A DNA stretch of 64,000 nucleotides from Mesorhizobium sp. (GCA_004963905.1 SUGL01000006.1:62001-126000); one strand, 5' to 3'; numbered from the stretch's first letter, positions 7,768 to 17,330 are shown. The notes: generated from the letters alone by a model not told the origin. Program-made: numbers and translations.

Positions 7768-9579
7768 ATGGCGAGCCGCACCAATCCGACAAAACCCAAG
7801 CCCTGGACCGAGGTGGCGACGCATCTGGTCGACGTCGCGATGGGGCGCAAGCCCGCCGATCTGGTCATCCGCAACGGGCGCTGGGTGAATGTCCATTCCG
7901 GCGAGATCATTCCCGGCACCGACATTGCGATTGCCGCCGGGCGCTTTGCCTATTGCGGGCCGAATGCCGGCCACGCCATCGGGCAGGGGACCAAGGTGGT
8001 CGATGCCGGCGGACGCTATCTGGTGCCCGGGCTGTGCGACGCGCACATGCATGTCGAGAGCGGCATGGTGACGGTGACGGAGTTCTGCCGCGCCGTGGTC
8101 CCGCACGGCACGACCTCGATGTTCATCGATCCGCACGAGATCGCCAATGTGCTGGGTCTGCCGGGTGTCCGCCTGATGCATGACGAGGCCGTCGCGATGC
8201 CGATCAACGTGCATGTGCAGATGCCGTCCTGCGTGCCTTCGGCCCCGGGACTGGAGCATGCAGGCGCGGAGCTTACCGTCGCCGATGTCGCGGAGGCGAT
8301 GACCTGGGAAAACATCATCGGACTTGGCGAGGTGATGAATTTTCCCGGCGTCGCCGCCAACGATCCGGTGATGTCGGGCGAGATCGCCGAGACGGTCAAG
8401 GCCGGCAAGACGGTCGGCGGCCATTATGCCTCGCGCGATCTCGGCCTGCCTTTCCATGGTTATGTCGCTGGCGGCGCCGAGGACGATCATGAAGGCACGC
8501 GGGCCGAGGACGCGATCGCGCGCGTGCGCCAGGGCATGAAGGCGATGCTGAGGCTGGGTTCCGCCTGGTACGACGTCGCGGCGCAAATCAAGGCGGTCAC
8601 CGAGGGCGGCATCGACCCGCGCAACTTCATCCTGTGCACCGACGACAGCCATTCCGGCACGCTGGTTCATGAAGGCCATATGGACCGCGTGGTGCGGCAC
8701 GCCATCGGCCAGGGCCTGAAGCCGGTGACGGCGATCCAGATGGCGACGCTCAACACCGCCCAGCATTTCAGGCTGGAGCGCGAGATCGGCTCGATCGCGC
8801 CGGGTCGGCTCGCCGACCTTTTGATCGTCTCCGATCTCGCCCAGATGACCATCGATGAGGTCTATGCCCGCGGCGTCCGGCTGGCGAAGGCGGGCAAGCT
8901 CGAGATCGACATTCCCGCCTACGACTATCCGCGGACGGCGAAGAACACGGTCAAGCTCGGCAAGAAGCTCGCGGCAACGGATTTCGATATCGCGGCGCCT
9001 CAAGGCGCCAACGAGGTGCGGGCGCGGGTGATCGGGGTAATCGAGAACCAGGCACCGACGCGGGCGCTGGAGGCGGACCTGCCGGTGGAGGACGGGCTGG
9101 TTGCCATGGATCGCCGCAACGACATCTGCCAGATCGCCCTGGTGGAGCGCCACAGGGGCACGGGCGGCGTCACCAACGCCTTCGTCTCCGGATTCGGCTA
9201 CATGGAAGATTGCGCGATGGCCTCGAGCGTGGCGCATGACGCGCACCACATCATCGTCGTCGGCACCAACAAGGAGGACATGGCGTTGGCCGTCAACCGG
9301 CTGAGCGAGGTCGGCGGCGGCGTCGTGCTTTATTCCAAGGGCAAGGAACTGGCGCTGGTCGAAATGCCGATCGCCGGGCTGATGTCGGACGAGCGCGCCG
9401 AGATCGTCGCCGCCAAGGCCGAGCAGCTGACGCAGGCGATGCGCAAGGTCGGCTGCTCGCTCAACAACGCCTATATGCAGCACTCGCTGCTGGCGCTGGT
9501 GGTCATTCCGGAGCTCAGGATTTCGGACGTCGGCCTGGTCGACGTGACGACGTTCCAGAAAGTCGATCTCTTTGTGTGA
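7768..9579 (+). CDS. ade: Adenine deaminase
   Basis: The 603-residue amidohydrolase converts adenine to hypoxanthine and ammonia in purine salvage. It has the N-terminal composite domain (DLVIRNGRWVNV), the metal-binding DAHMHVESGM motif, the FIDPHEI motif, the CTDDSHSG motif and the C-terminal adenine-deaminase domain (GGVVLYSKGKELALVEMPIAG, split here only for description). Length is normal. The start at 7768 has AGGAG seven bases upstream. It is monocistronic. No purine riboswitch-like element was recognised in the short upstream region. Confidence 0.93.
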   Translation: MASRTNPTKPKPWTEVATHLVDVAMGRKPADLVIRNGRWVNVHSGEIIPGTDIAIAAGRFAYCGPNAGHAIGQGTKVVDAGGRYLVPGLCDAHMHVESGMVTVTEFCRAVVPHGTTSMFIDPHEIANVLGLPGVRLMHDEAVAMPINVHVQMPSCVPSAPGLEHAGAELTVADVAEAMTWENIIGLGEVMNFPGVAANDPVMSGEIAETVKAGKTVGGHYASRDLGLPFHGYVAGGAEDDHEGTRAEDAIARVRQGMKAMLRLGSAWYDVAAQIKAVTEGGIDPRNFILCTDDSHSGTLVHEGHMDRVVRHAIGQGLKPVTAIQMATLNTAQHFRLEREIGSIAPGRLADLLIVSDLAQMTIDEVYARGVRLAKAGKLEIDIPAYDYPRTAKNTVKLGKKLAATDFDIAAPQGANEVRARVIGVIENQAPTRALEADLPVEDGLVAMDRRNDICQIALVERHRGTGGVTNAFVSGFGYMEDCAMASSVAHDAHHIIVVGTNKEDMALAVNRLSEVGGGVVLYSKGKELALVEMPIAGLMSDERAEIVAAKAEQLTQAMRKVGCSLNNAYMQHSLLALVVIPELRISDVGLVDVTTFQKVDLFV

Positions 9580-9597
9580 GCGGGCTGCCGCCGGCGC

Positions 9598-10761
9598 TCA
9601 GCCGCCGGTGGCGATGGTCAGAACCTTGAACGGCGTGGTGATGACCACTTCGGCGACCGATCCCACGGCCTTGCCGATACCTTGGCCGATATTTTCCAAG
9701 CCCGCCCCTTGCGGTTCGTCCGCCCGCAGGGCTGCCGGCGTGCGCAGCCGGTCGCCCAGCAATTGCACCAGAACCGGGTTGTCGGCGAACTTGGCATGGT
9801 TCAAACGGTCGCCGCCTTTGGTGTTGGTCAGATCCGCAACGACCACGCCGTAGCTTGCGAGATCGGCAGCGTTGCCATAGTCGCCGACGCGCGGCTTGTC
9901 GCCTGAAATGAAGCTGGACAGCTTGAGCGCGCGGTCGTCGCCCGAAAGCAGAATGGCGAACGGCTTGTCCGGCTTGCCGTACCGGATCATCTGCTTCTTG
10001 AAGACATCGACGTCGATGTCGGGCGAGGCGAGGATGACATAGCCGAGCTTGCCATTGAGGTCGCGGTCGCCGGTGATGGCGAGCTGGCGCAGCGCTTCCA
10101 TCGTCAGCCAGGTGCCCATCGAATGGGCGATGATGTCGATGCTCTTGGCTTTGGTCTTGGCGAGCATCCTCAGCGTCGCCTCGAGGTCGTCGCGCGCGGC
10201 TGTGGAGCTGTCCTTGTCATAGATATAGCCGGTCGTCTTGCCGCTCGACGCCCAGGAGAACAACACTGGCGTCCCCGGATATTTGGTGTCGTGAGCGATC
10301 TGGGTCAGCCTGTAGACGCCGTCGTCGAACCCGTTGTTGAAGCCGTGCACGAACACCAGAGCGCGGTCGCCACTTATGGCGATGTCGGCGCCGACCGCCT
10401 TGGCAAATTGCGAGGCGTCGGCATAGTGGACGACATCGGTGGCGGTGAACTGCTTGGCCGGGTTGCTGTCGGCCGATCCTTTGGCGCGCTCGATCGCGCC
10501 GACCTCATGGATCTTTGGAACCGTGACATCGACACGGGCGTAGCTGGTGGTCAGCGACCGGTCGCCGTCGAAGACCTGCCGCGGCTCCTTGGTCGCCTGC
10601 TGACGGGTGGTGGCGACGAAGATCTCGTGCTTGGCCGCAATGTCGGAGGCGGGCACCGCAACGGCCTTACGGTTGAGCAGGTCATGCGCGCTCTGCCCGG
10701 CGCAGCCGGTAACGGCGAGCGCGAACGCAAGGCCAAGGACAATCTTCACACGCACGGTCAC
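9598..10761 (-). CDS. DUF900 alpha/beta-hydrolase lipoprotein (paralog 1)
   Basis: The 387-residue protein belongs to the DUF900/COG4782 alpha/beta hydrolases. The likely start is the GTG at 10761, behind GGGGGA, which gives a signal with lipobox AVTGC and hence a lipid-anchored periplasmic or outer-membrane protein. The hydrolase part shows FVHGFNN, the nucleophile motif AHSMGT, and an ILASPDIDVDVF segment. A C-terminal extension of about 45 residues (GIGKAVGSV...) is absent from its neighbour. It is the downstream member of a tandem duplicate pair; the substrate is unknown. Confidence 0.85.
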   Translation of the reverse strand: MTVRVKIVLGLAFALAVTGCAGQSAHDLLNRKAVAVPASDIAAKHEIFVATTRQQATKEPRQVFDGDRSLTTSYARVDVTVPKIHEVGAIERAKGSADSNPAKQFTATDVVHYADASQFAKAVGADIAISGDRALVFVHGFNNGFDDGVYRLTQIAHDTKYPGTPVLFSWASSGKTTGYIYDKDSSTAARDDLEATLRMLAKTKAKSIDIIAHSMGTWLTMEALRQLAITGDRDLNGKLGYVILASPDIDVDVFKKQMIRYGKPDKPFAILLSGDDRALKLSSFISGDKPRVGDYGNAADLASYGVVVADLTNTKGGDRLNHAKFADNPVLVQLLGDRLRTPAALRADEPQGAGLENIGQGIGKAVGSVAEVVITTPFKVLTIATGG

Positions 10762-10866
10762 CCGGGGTCCCCCAAGGACGGCCAGCCTCCCGCTATTTCG
10801 ATAGAGCCTGAGGCCGGCCCGGTCCAGTTCAAAGTCGATGCAGAGGCAACAACCGCGCAAACGCGG

Positions 10867-11943
10867 TTACTGGGTGGCGAGCTGGCTGATGCGGTCGGTG
10901 ACGTCGCGGTCGCTGGCAAAGCCGTCATCCTCGCGCAGCCGTTGGCCGATCATCTTCACCAGCACAGGGTTGTCGGCGAATTTGGTGTGGTTGAAGCTGT
11001 CGCTGCCCTTCTCATTGGAGAGGTCGACCACCGTGACGCCATAGGAAGCGAGATCGGCGGCGTCCCTGTAGTCGCCGACGCGCGGGCGTGAACCGGCAAT
11101 CAGGCCGGAGAGCCGGAGCGCGCGGTCATCGTCCGACAGGAGCAGGATGAAAGGCTTGTCGGGCTTGCCGTAGCGGCGCATCTGGCTCTTGAAGACATCG
11201 ACGTCGATGTCGGGCGAAGCCAGAACGACGTCACCGAGCTTGCCGTTGAGATCGCGGTCGCCGGTGATGGCGAGCTGGCGAAGCGTCTCCATCGTCACCC
11301 AGGTCCCCATCGAATGCGCGACGATGTCGATGCGCCGCGCGCCCGTCTGCGCGAGCATCCTCAGCGTCACTTCCAGCTGGTCGCGGGCGGCGGCGGCACT
11401 TTCCTTGTCATAGACGTAGTCGGTTGTCTTGGCGCCCGAAGCCCAGGAGAACAGCACCGGCGTGCCGGGATAGCCGGAATCGTGGACGATCTGGGTCAGC
11501 CGGTAAACGGCGTCGTCGAAGCCGGTGTTGTAACCGTGAACGAAGACCATGACGCGGCCGCCGCGGGCGTCGATGTCGGCATTGAGCGCGCTGGCGAATT
11601 TCGGCTGCGTGTCGTAGCCGACGACCTCGGAAGCCATGAAATATTTGGTCGGGTCGTTCGACGTGCCGCGCGAGCGCCGCTCGATCTGGCCTGTCTGGTG
11701 GACGGGCGGCACCGTGACGCTGACGCGCGCATAGTTCAGCGTCGCCGAACGCTCGCCGTCGAAGACCTTGTTCGGGTCGTCGGAGCGCTTGCGCGTGGTG
11801 GCGATGAAGATCGAGTGGTTGCCGGCGATCTCGGTCGCGGTCGTCGGCACGACGACGCTGCCCAGAATTTCCTGCGTCTGCGTTCCCGCGCAGCCTGCCG
11901 TCAGCAGTGCCAGGGCAATGATCAAAAGCGTCTTCACATGCAC
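10867..11943 (-). CDS. DUF900 alpha/beta-hydrolase lipoprotein (paralog 2)
   Basis: The 358-residue paralog of the next gene on the same strand. The likely start is GTG at 11943, giving a short lipoprotein signal with lipobox LTAGC. It shares FVHGYNTGFDD, the AHSMGTW nucleophile motif, the LRQLAITGDRDLNGKLG block and the SPDIDVDVF block with paralog 1. The two are separated by about 105 bp and probably arose by tandem duplication. Much longer reading frames run upstream on this strand but only mirror the ilvA gene. Confidence 0.85.
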   Translation of the reverse strand: MHVKTLLIIALALLTAGCAGTQTQEILGSVVVPTTATEIAGNHSIFIATTRKRSDDPNKVFDGERSATLNYARVSVTVPPVHQTGQIERRSRGTSNDPTKYFMASEVVGYDTQPKFASALNADIDARGGRVMVFVHGYNTGFDDAVYRLTQIVHDSGYPGTPVLFSWASGAKTTDYVYDKESAAAARDQLEVTLRMLAQTGARRIDIVAHSMGTWVTMETLRQLAITGDRDLNGKLGDVVLASPDIDVDVFKSQMRRYGKPDKPFILLLSDDDRALRLSGLIAGSRPRVGDYRDAADLASYGVTVVDLSNEKGSDSFNHTKFADNPVLVKMIGQRLREDDGFASDRDVTDRISQLATQ

Positions 11944-12177
11944 GTCGAACAAATCCACTGCGGCCGCAATTGGCCATCCTCCTCCGCGAAATCTCCCGGA
12001 CAGGCGAAGTGCGGCAGAAGTAAGTCGTGTCCAGCGGAAATTTGCTCGGCGGTTGGCGACGGCCGCGACACTGTTGCGCGAAAGCCAAATAGGCTGTGCC
12101 GCTGCATCGGTGGCCGCAAGCGTCGATTTGTGCGATAGCCAGCGTTTCGCGCCATGCAATCCGAGAGCGATCGCCTC

Positions 12178-13434
12178 ATGAACAGCTTCTCTTCTCGCGT
12201 CGCCGCTGCCGCTGAGGCGATCCGCGGGATATTTCCGGAAACGCCGCTGCAGGAGAACGACTATCTGTCGAAGAAGACCGGCGGCCGCATCCTTCTGAAG
12301 CGCGAGGACCTGACGCCGGTCCGCTCCTACAAGATCCGGGGCGCCTTCAATTTCTTTCGCAAGGCGCTCGCCGCCGGCAACAATGCCGAGCTGTTCGTCT
12401 GCGCTTCGGCCGGCAATCACGCCCAGGGCTTCGCTTTCGTCTGCCGGCATTTCGGCAAAAAAGGCGTGGTGTTCATGCCGGTCACGACGCCGCAGCAGAA
12501 GATCGACAAGACGCGGCTGTTCGGCGGCGATTTCGTCGAGATCAGGCTGGTCGGCGATTTCTTCGACGATTGCTATCGCGCCGCCTTCGAATTCACCGAA
12601 GCCGCCGGCGCGCATATGGTGCCGCCCTTCGACCACAAGGACATCATCGAGGGCCAGGCGACGGTCGCCTATGAGATCGCGGCCCAGATGCCAGGCGGGC
12701 GCATGCCCGACATCGTCATGCTGCCGGTTGGCGGCGGCGGCCTGGCCGCCGGCATCACCCACTATTTCTCCGACCGCCATCGCGACACGCGCTTCATGTT
12801 CTGCGAGCCGGCGGGCGCGCCGAGCCTCAGCGAGAGCCTTTCCAGCGGCAAGCGGATCAAGCTCGCCAAGGTCGACAATTTCGTCGACGGCGCAGCGGTC
12901 GCCGAGATCGGCCGCGAGCCGTTGCGCCATCTCAAGGAGTTCACCGCCGACTCTGTGCGCCTCGTCCCGGAGAACCGGCTCTGCGCGACGATGATCGAGA
13001 TGCTCAATGTCGAGGGCGTGGTGCTGGAGCCGGCCGGCGCCTTGGCGATCGACGCGCTCAAGGATTTTTCGCGCAAGGAGATCAGGGGCAAGACCGTCGT
13101 TGCGGTCGTCTCCGGGGGCAATTTCGACTTCGAGCGTCTGCCCGACGTGAAGGAGCGGGCGCTGCGCTTCGAGGGGCTGAAGAAGTATTTCGTCATCCGC
13201 TTCCCGCAGCGGCCGGGCGCCCTGCGCGACTTCCTCGAGATGCTCGGCCCGGACGACGACATCACGCGCTTCGAATATCTCAAGAAATCGGCACGCAATT
13301 TCGGCTCGGTGCTGATCGGCATCGAAACCAAGGACCGGCGCAACTTCGATCTGCTGAAAGCCAATTTCGACGCCGAGGGCGTGCAGTATCAGGACATCAC
13401 CGACAACGAGACGCTGGCGGGGCTCATCATATGA
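12178..13434 (+). CDS. ilvA: Threonine ammonia-lyase (threonine dehydratase)
   Basis: The 418-residue PLP enzyme makes 2-oxobutanoate from threonine, the first step of isoleucine synthesis. The PLP lysine lies in SYKIRGAF, the serine/glycine loop is SAGNHAQG and the phosphate-binding glycine loop is PVGGGGLAAG. The C-terminal part (from about residue 330, FVIRFPQRPGALRDF) is a single ACT-like regulatory domain, so this is the short biosynthetic form and is probably feedback regulated. The start at 12178 is chosen over 12154 because of a GAGAG site. The stop overlaps the next start (ATGA), implying coupled translation. Confidence 0.9.
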   Translation: MNSFSSRVAAAAEAIRGIFPETPLQENDYLSKKTGGRILLKREDLTPVRSYKIRGAFNFFRKALAAGNNAELFVCASAGNHAQGFAFVCRHFGKKGVVFMPVTTPQQKIDKTRLFGGDFVEIRLVGDFFDDCYRAAFEFTEAAGAHMVPPFDHKDIIEGQATVAYEIAAQMPGGRMPDIVMLPVGGGGLAAGITHYFSDRHRDTRFMFCEPAGAPSLSESLSSGKRIKLAKVDNFVDGAAVAEIGREPLRHLKEFTADSVRLVPENRLCATMIEMLNVEGVVLEPAGALAIDALKDFSRKEIRGKTVVAVVSGGNFDFERLPDVKERALRFEGLKKYFVIRFPQRPGALRDFLEMLGPDDDITRFEYLKKSARNFGSVLIGIETKDRRNFDLLKANFDAEGVQYQDITDNETLAGLII

Positions 13435-14003
13435 GCGGACCAAAAATGAGCGACAAAGGGACGGTTTTCGTGGCGCTGTTTTCCGGCATCAATGTCGGCG
13501 GCAACCGCATCGTCAAGATGGCGGAACTGAAGTCGTTCTTCGAAGGCCTCGGCTTCAGCGACGTCGCGAACTATGTGCAAAGCGGCAACGTGGTGTTTCG
13601 CGCGAAGAAGGGCGAAGCGGCAGCGCTGGCAAAGCAGCTCGAAGCGGCCTTCGAGAAGAAATGGGGCTTCAATTCGCGCATCATGGTGCGCGACGCCGGC
13701 TGGTTCGAACGGCTGGTCGAAGGCAATCCGTATCCCGAGGTCGCCGGCGAGCCGACGAAGCTGCACGCCTACGTGCTGGAACGCGAGCCGACCGCAGAAG
13801 AGGCCAAGCGACTCGCGGAAAAATGCACCGGCCCGGAGCGTTTCGAGATCAAGGGCGACGTGCTCTACCTGCATGCACCCGACGGGATCGGCAAATCGGT
13901 GTTCGCCAACCTCATCCCGCGCACGCTGAAGGTGCCGGGCACGGCGCGCAACTGGCGCAGCGTGCTCGCCCTGCTCGAAATGGCGGGCAAGGCCGGCGGC
14001 TGA
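13431..14003 (+). CDS. DUF1697 domain-containing protein
   Basis: The 190-residue protein carries the DUF1697 pattern: FVALFSGINVGGNRIVKMAEL near the N terminus in pieces, then VANYVQSGNVVF, and a C-terminal RNWRSV..LL segment. The function of DUF1697 is unknown. Its ATG overlaps the ilvA stop codon by one base pattern ATGA, which favours 13431 as the start; 13446 is an in-frame alternative. Coupling to ilvA suggests shared expression, not necessarily a shared pathway. Confidence 0.85.
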   Translation: MSGPKMSDKGTVFVALFSGINVGGNRIVKMAELKSFFEGLGFSDVANYVQSGNVVFRAKKGEAAALAKQLEAAFEKKWGFNSRIMVRDAGWFERLVEGNPYPEVAGEPTKLHAYVLEREPTAEEAKRLAEKCTGPERFEIKGDVLYLHAPDGIGKSVFANLIPRTLKVPGTARNWRSVLALLEMAGKAGG

Positions 14004-14020
14004 CTATTGATTCTGTTTTT

Positions 14021-14117
14021 ATGCATGTCGTTTTCGCAAAACCGCTGCACACTTTTGCGCGACATGCATTAGGCAATTCCGGACGCAAAACCGCGAGGCA
14101 CTTTTCCTGGATTGCGC
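14021..14117. repeat. Composite rhizobial intergenic palindromes
   Basis: Two adjacent units fill the gap between the convergent DUF1697 and DUF2218 genes. The first, 14021-14069, is bounded by ATGCATGTCG and its exact inverse CGACATGCAT around AAAACCGCTGCACACTTTT. The second, 14072-14117, runs from CAATTCCGGAC to the start of a degenerate inverse (GGATTGCG). Both cores resemble units at 33937 and 35463. They may work as bidirectional terminators or be mobile miniature repeats. Confidence 0.7.
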
Positions 14118-14122
14118 TGGGT

Positions 14123-14410
14123 TCAGGCGGCCTTTTGCCAGTCGAAGGTCAGCTCCTCGCGGAAGGCGAAGCGCTTGATGTGGTCGGCGACGACCGTCTC
14201 CAACCGCTCAAGCGAGGTGGGATCATCAGCGGCAACCGCGATGTGAAGGGCCTTGTCGTCGGCATCCATGACGGTGCGGCCGAGCGAGAGCTGTATGGCG
14301 CCGTGGTGCGGGTCGAACTCGACCGGGAACTTGTGCGCCCAATGCTTGCAGAGCTGCTGCAGATAGCGGCTGGCGTGTTCGGTAGCGACGTCGGCGCGGC
14401 TGGTCGGCAT
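14123..14410 (-). CDS. DUF2218 domain-containing protein
   Basis: The 95-residue protein matches DUF2218: SRYLQQLCKHWAHKFPVEF, then a GRTVMDADD segment, an LxxxVADHIKRFAFRE helix and a tryptophan near the C terminus (LTFDWQKA). In other bacteria DUF2218 genes often sit near siderophore or iron genes, but no such genes are adjacent here. A clean AGGAGAA ribosome site supports the start at 14410. Confidence 0.85.
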   Translation of the reverse strand: MPTSRADVATEHASRYLQQLCKHWAHKFPVEFDPHHGAIQLSLGRTVMDADDKALHIAVAADDPTSLERLETVVADHIKRFAFREELTFDWQKAA

Positions 14411-14535
14411 GGAATTCTCCTAACGGCTCAAGGAAAGCGCCAGCCCGATCGGGCTGGCGCTGCAAGCGGGTACATAGGCACCATTCGGCGGAACACCATG
14501 GACCGGCCGGTCAAATCCTCGGGATGGGCCGACGC

Positions 14536-14976
14536 CTACCAGCTTCCGGTGTTCGGCATCGAGGCCCACGGTTCGGCCTTCGCCTTAGCCGGGCCTTTCT
14601 GCAAGAGCTCGATCGAGATGCCGTCGGGCGAGCGGATGAAGGCCATGTTGCCGTCGCGCGGCGGCCGGTTGATGGTCACGCCACTGTCCATCAGCTTCTG
14701 GCAGGTGGCGTAGATGTCGTCGACCTCATAGGCGAGGTGGCCGAAATTGCGGCCGCCCTTATACTCTTCCGGGTCCCAATTGTAGGTCAGCTCGACCAGC
14801 GGCGCCTTTTCGCTGATGCCGCTTTGCTCGTCCTCGGACGCGGCGAGGAAGATCAGCGTGTAGCGTCCCTGCTCGTTCTCGTAGCGACGCACTTCCTTGA
14901 GGCCGAGCTTGTTGCAGTAGAAATCGAGCGATCGATCGATATCGGCGATGCGGACCATTGTATGGAGATAGCGCAT
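14536..14976 (-). CDS. gloA: Lactoylglutathione lyase (glyoxalase I)
   Basis: The 146-residue enzyme converts the methylglyoxal-glutathione hemithioacetal to S-lactoylglutathione. The expected metal ligands of the bacterial class are present: His5, Glu62, His80 (FGHLAYEV) and Glu123 (ISIELL). Motifs [12 protein letters not shown] and the PDG turn fit the family. The start at 14976 (MRYLHTM) has a GAGGAAA site; a longer frame to 15048 has none. The C-terminal tail (about 20 residues) is slightly longer than in E. coli. Confidence 0.92.
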   Translation of the reverse strand: MRYLHTMVRIADIDRSLDFYCNKLGLKEVRRYENEQGRYTLIFLAASEDEQSGISEKAPLVELTYNWDPEEYKGGRNFGHLAYEVDDIYATCQKLMDSGVTINRPPRDGNMAFIRSPDGISIELLQKGPAKAKAEPWASMPNTGSW

Positions 14977-15235
14977 ATCGGTTTCCTCGGAGCGTTGCGT
15001 TGCGGCGCACCATAGGAGCCGCTCCGTCAAAGGGCAATCGTCGGACAAACCGAGGGGAGCAGTCGATTTCGGGCCGTGCTATTGCGTGCCGACCGGCGCC
15101 GGCAAACAACTATTAAGGCTTTCCCGTGCGCAACGGTGAAAAAAGGCACGTCAGGTCTTGCACACCCCGGAAGCCGCAGTGTTAATCTCATGGCAAGAAT
15201 CAGTCGTTGTTGCAGTTGGAAAAGGGGGCATTCTT

Positions 15236-15826
15236 ATGGGGGAAAAAGCCTCTTTCATGGGGCGGGACGGAAGCCTTGACGACGCCTTGAAGCGGGACAG
15301 CGGCGGCGATGCCGAGCTTGTCGAGATCGCCGGGGCAATCAAATGGTTCGACGTGGCCAAGGGCTACGGCTTCATTCTCCCGGACGATGGCGTCTCGGGT
15401 GACGTTCTCCTCCATGTGACATGTCTTCGAAGGGACGGCTTCCAGACCGCACTGGAAGGCGCGCGCGTGGTCTGCCTCGTCAAGCAGGGCGAGCGTGGCC
15501 TGCAGGCGTTCCGCGTTCTTTCCATGGATGCTTCGACTGCGGTGCATCCGGCGGAGCAGGAGCAGCGCACGCACGTCACCGTGACGGCGGAGAGCGGGCT
15601 CGAACGGGCGCTGGTGAAGTGGTTCAACCGCACCAAGGGCTTCGGCTTCCTGACCCGGGGTGAGGGCACCGAGGACATCTTCGTCCACATGGAGACGCTG
15701 CGCCGCTACGGCATCACCGAGCTGAGGCCCGGTCAGGTCGTGCTGGTTCGCTTCGGGCGCGGCGACAAAGGCCTTATGGCCGCCGAAATTCACCCCGATG
15801 TGGGCACCTTGCCGGTCTCGCACTAA
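15236..15826 (+). CDS. Double cold-shock-domain protein
   Basis: The 196-residue protein contains two cold-shock domains: one at about residues 32-99 ([16 protein letters not shown]1-like; DVLLHV, RNP2-like) and one at about 123-190 ([19 protein letters not shown]). They are joined by a polar linker of about 25 residues. Such proteins bind single-stranded RNA or DNA and act as RNA chaperones. The second domain is the more canonical. The start at 15236 follows AAAGGGGG. The gene has a leader of nearly 190 bp without another gene. Confidence 0.88.
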   Translation: MGEKASFMGRDGSLDDALKRDSGGDAELVEIAGAIKWFDVAKGYGFILPDDGVSGDVLLHVTCLRRDGFQTALEGARVVCLVKQGERGLQAFRVLSMDASTAVHPAEQEQRTHVTVTAESGLERALVKWFNRTKGFGFLTRGEGTEDIFVHMETLRRYGITELRPGQVVLVRFGRGDKGLMAAEIHPDVGTLPVSH

Positions 15827-15960
15827 AGGCGCGTCGGAACGGATTCCGGCGGCGTTCTCTCAAACTGCTACGCATTTTCTGCCAACATGCATCAGGGTTT
15901 CCCGGCACGATCGGGACGGCCCTGTCGCATGACAAGGCAAGGCCTTGCACGTGCAAGTCC

Positions 15961-15999
15961 GATCTTGTCCGAAAACCGGTTCCACTTGGCTGGATCATG
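15961..15999. repeat. Rhizobial AAAACCGGTTCC-type intergenic repeat
   Basis: The unit reads GATCTTGTCCGAAAACCGG, then TTCCACTTGGCTGGATCATG. Ends and core match a common Rhizobiales intergenic element (core GAAAACCGGTTCC, ends related to GATCATG). It lies just upstream of the DUF192 gene. No coding content. Confidence 0.5.
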
Positions 16000-16029
16000 G
16001 TCTAGGACAAGGCCTTGACGAGGTATCAT

Positions 16030-16542
16030 ATGACTCACCGCAACTGGCTGACCGTGGGCGCGCTTTGCGCCGCCATCGTTTTGGCCGTCTATTTCAGTGC
16101 CCTGAAACCGAGTGCGGCGGACGGCCAGGCCATGATGCTGCCGGTCGATCCGACGCCGCTGGTCGCGATGACCGGCTCCGGCAAGCACTCCTTCTCCATC
16201 GAGATCGCCGATACCTCCGAAGAGCGTGAGGCCGGGCTGATGTTTCGCAAGGACATGGCCGACGATCACGGCATGTTGTTCGTGTTCGAGAAGCCCGGCG
16301 AGGTGAATTTCTGGATGAAGAACACGCCGATGCCGCTCGATCTGGTCTTTGTCGGCCAGGACGGCAAGATTAAGGCCATCAAGCGCGGCGAACCGGAATC
16401 CGAGGCGATCATTTCTCCGGGGCAGCCCGTAAGCTTCGTGCTCGAGCTCAAGGCGGGAACGGCCGCCAAGGACGGTCTCAGGGACGGCGATCTCTTGCGC
16501 CATCCGGCGATCGCCAAGGCGTCGGGCGCCGGTTCCAACTGA
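16030..16542 (+). CDS. DUF192 family exported protein
   Basis: The 170-residue protein has an N-terminal hydrophobic segment (about residues 8-26) serving as signal or anchor, then the DUF192 domain: a SFSIEIADTSEER segment, the GLMFRKDM motif, FVFEKPGEVNFWMKNT with its invariant WMKNT, PLDLVFV and the terminal G-D-LL turn. DUF192 proteins are periplasmic or extracellular with no settled function. The ATG at 16030 has GAGGT eight bases upstream and is better than the TTG at 16015. Confidence 0.88.
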   Translation: MTHRNWLTVGALCAAIVLAVYFSALKPSAADGQAMMLPVDPTPLVAMTGSGKHSFSIEIADTSEEREAGLMFRKDMADDHGMLFVFEKPGEVNFWMKNTPMPLDLVFVGQDGKIKAIKRGEPESEAIISPGQPVSFVLELKAGTAAKDGLRDGDLLRHPAIAKASGAGSN

Positions 16543-16556
16543 CTGCGGCAACACCA

Positions 16557-17324
16557 ATGCAATTTTTTTCCCATGACGGCTTCGAACTCGCCTATCTCGA
16601 CCGCCAGCCGGGGTCCGGGCAGGGCGACCCGGTGCTGATGATCCATGGCTTCGCCTCGAGCCACTACGTCAATTGGGTCTCGCCCGGCTGGTTCAAGACG
16701 CTGAACGACGCCGGCTACCGCGCCATCGCCTTCGACCATCGCGGCCACGGCTCCTCGTCGAAGAGCTACGACGAGGCCGACTACACGCCGGACAAGATGG
16801 CCTCGGACGCGGCCGCGCTGCTCGATCGCCTCGGCATCGAACGCGCCCATGTCATGGGCTATTCGATGGGCGCGCGGGTATCCGCATTCATGGCGTTGTC
16901 CAATCCGGACAAGGTTGCGACGCTGGTGTTGGGTGGCCTCGGCATCGGTCTCGTCGACGGGGTCGGCGATTGGGATCCGATCGCCGATGCGCTTCTGGCC
17001 GAGGATCCCGCCACGATCAGCCATGCGCGCGGCCGCTCGTTTCGCGCCTTCGCCGACCAGACGCGCAGCGACCGCCGGGCGCTTGCCGTTTGCATCGTCG
17101 GCTCGCGCGCGTCCATGAGCGAGGAGGATGTGGCGCGCATCGCGCAGCCGACCTTGATCGCCGTCGGCACGAAGGACGACATCGCCGGTTCGCCCGACGA
17201 GCTCGCCGCGCTGATGCCGAACGCGAAGGCCTTTCACATCGAGGGACGCGACCATATGCTTGCCGTCGGCGATAAAAGCTTCAAGCAGCGGGTGCTGGAG
17301 TTCTACGCCGAGAATCCGCTCTGA
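16557..17324 (+). CDS. Alpha/beta hydrolase
   Basis: The 255-residue cytoplasmic hydrolase shows the oxyanion motif MIHGFASS, FDHRGHGSS, the nucleophile elbow MGYSMGA and the late histidine GRDHML. This fits the Ser-Asp-His alpha/beta hydrolases (3-oxoadipate enol-lactonase-like branch), but the substrate is unknown. It begins 14 bp after the DUF192 gene on the same strand, so the two are probably cotranscribed. The ribosome site is weak. Confidence 0.87.
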   Translation: MQFFSHDGFELAYLDRQPGSGQGDPVLMIHGFASSHYVNWVSPGWFKTLNDAGYRAIAFDHRGHGSSSKSYDEADYTPDKMASDAAALLDRLGIERAHVMGYSMGARVSAFMALSNPDKVATLVLGGLGIGLVDGVGDWDPIADALLAEDPATISHARGRSFRAFADQTRSDRRALAVCIVGSRASMSEEDVARIAQPTLIAVGTKDDIAGSPDELAALMPNAKAFHIEGRDHMLAVGDKSFKQRVLEFYAENPL

Positions 17325-17330
17325 ACGGCA

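Noticed and set aside
7408..9483. A 691-codon minus-strand frame across the adenine deaminase gene
   Set aside because: Only its last 70 codons (7408-7620) have a ribosome site and natural membrane-protein composition; the rest is a mirror of ade.
11944..13443. N-terminal extension of the DUF900 gene by 500 codons opposite ilvA
   Set aside because: The lipoprotein signal begins at about 11943; everything upstream is the antisense image of ilvA.
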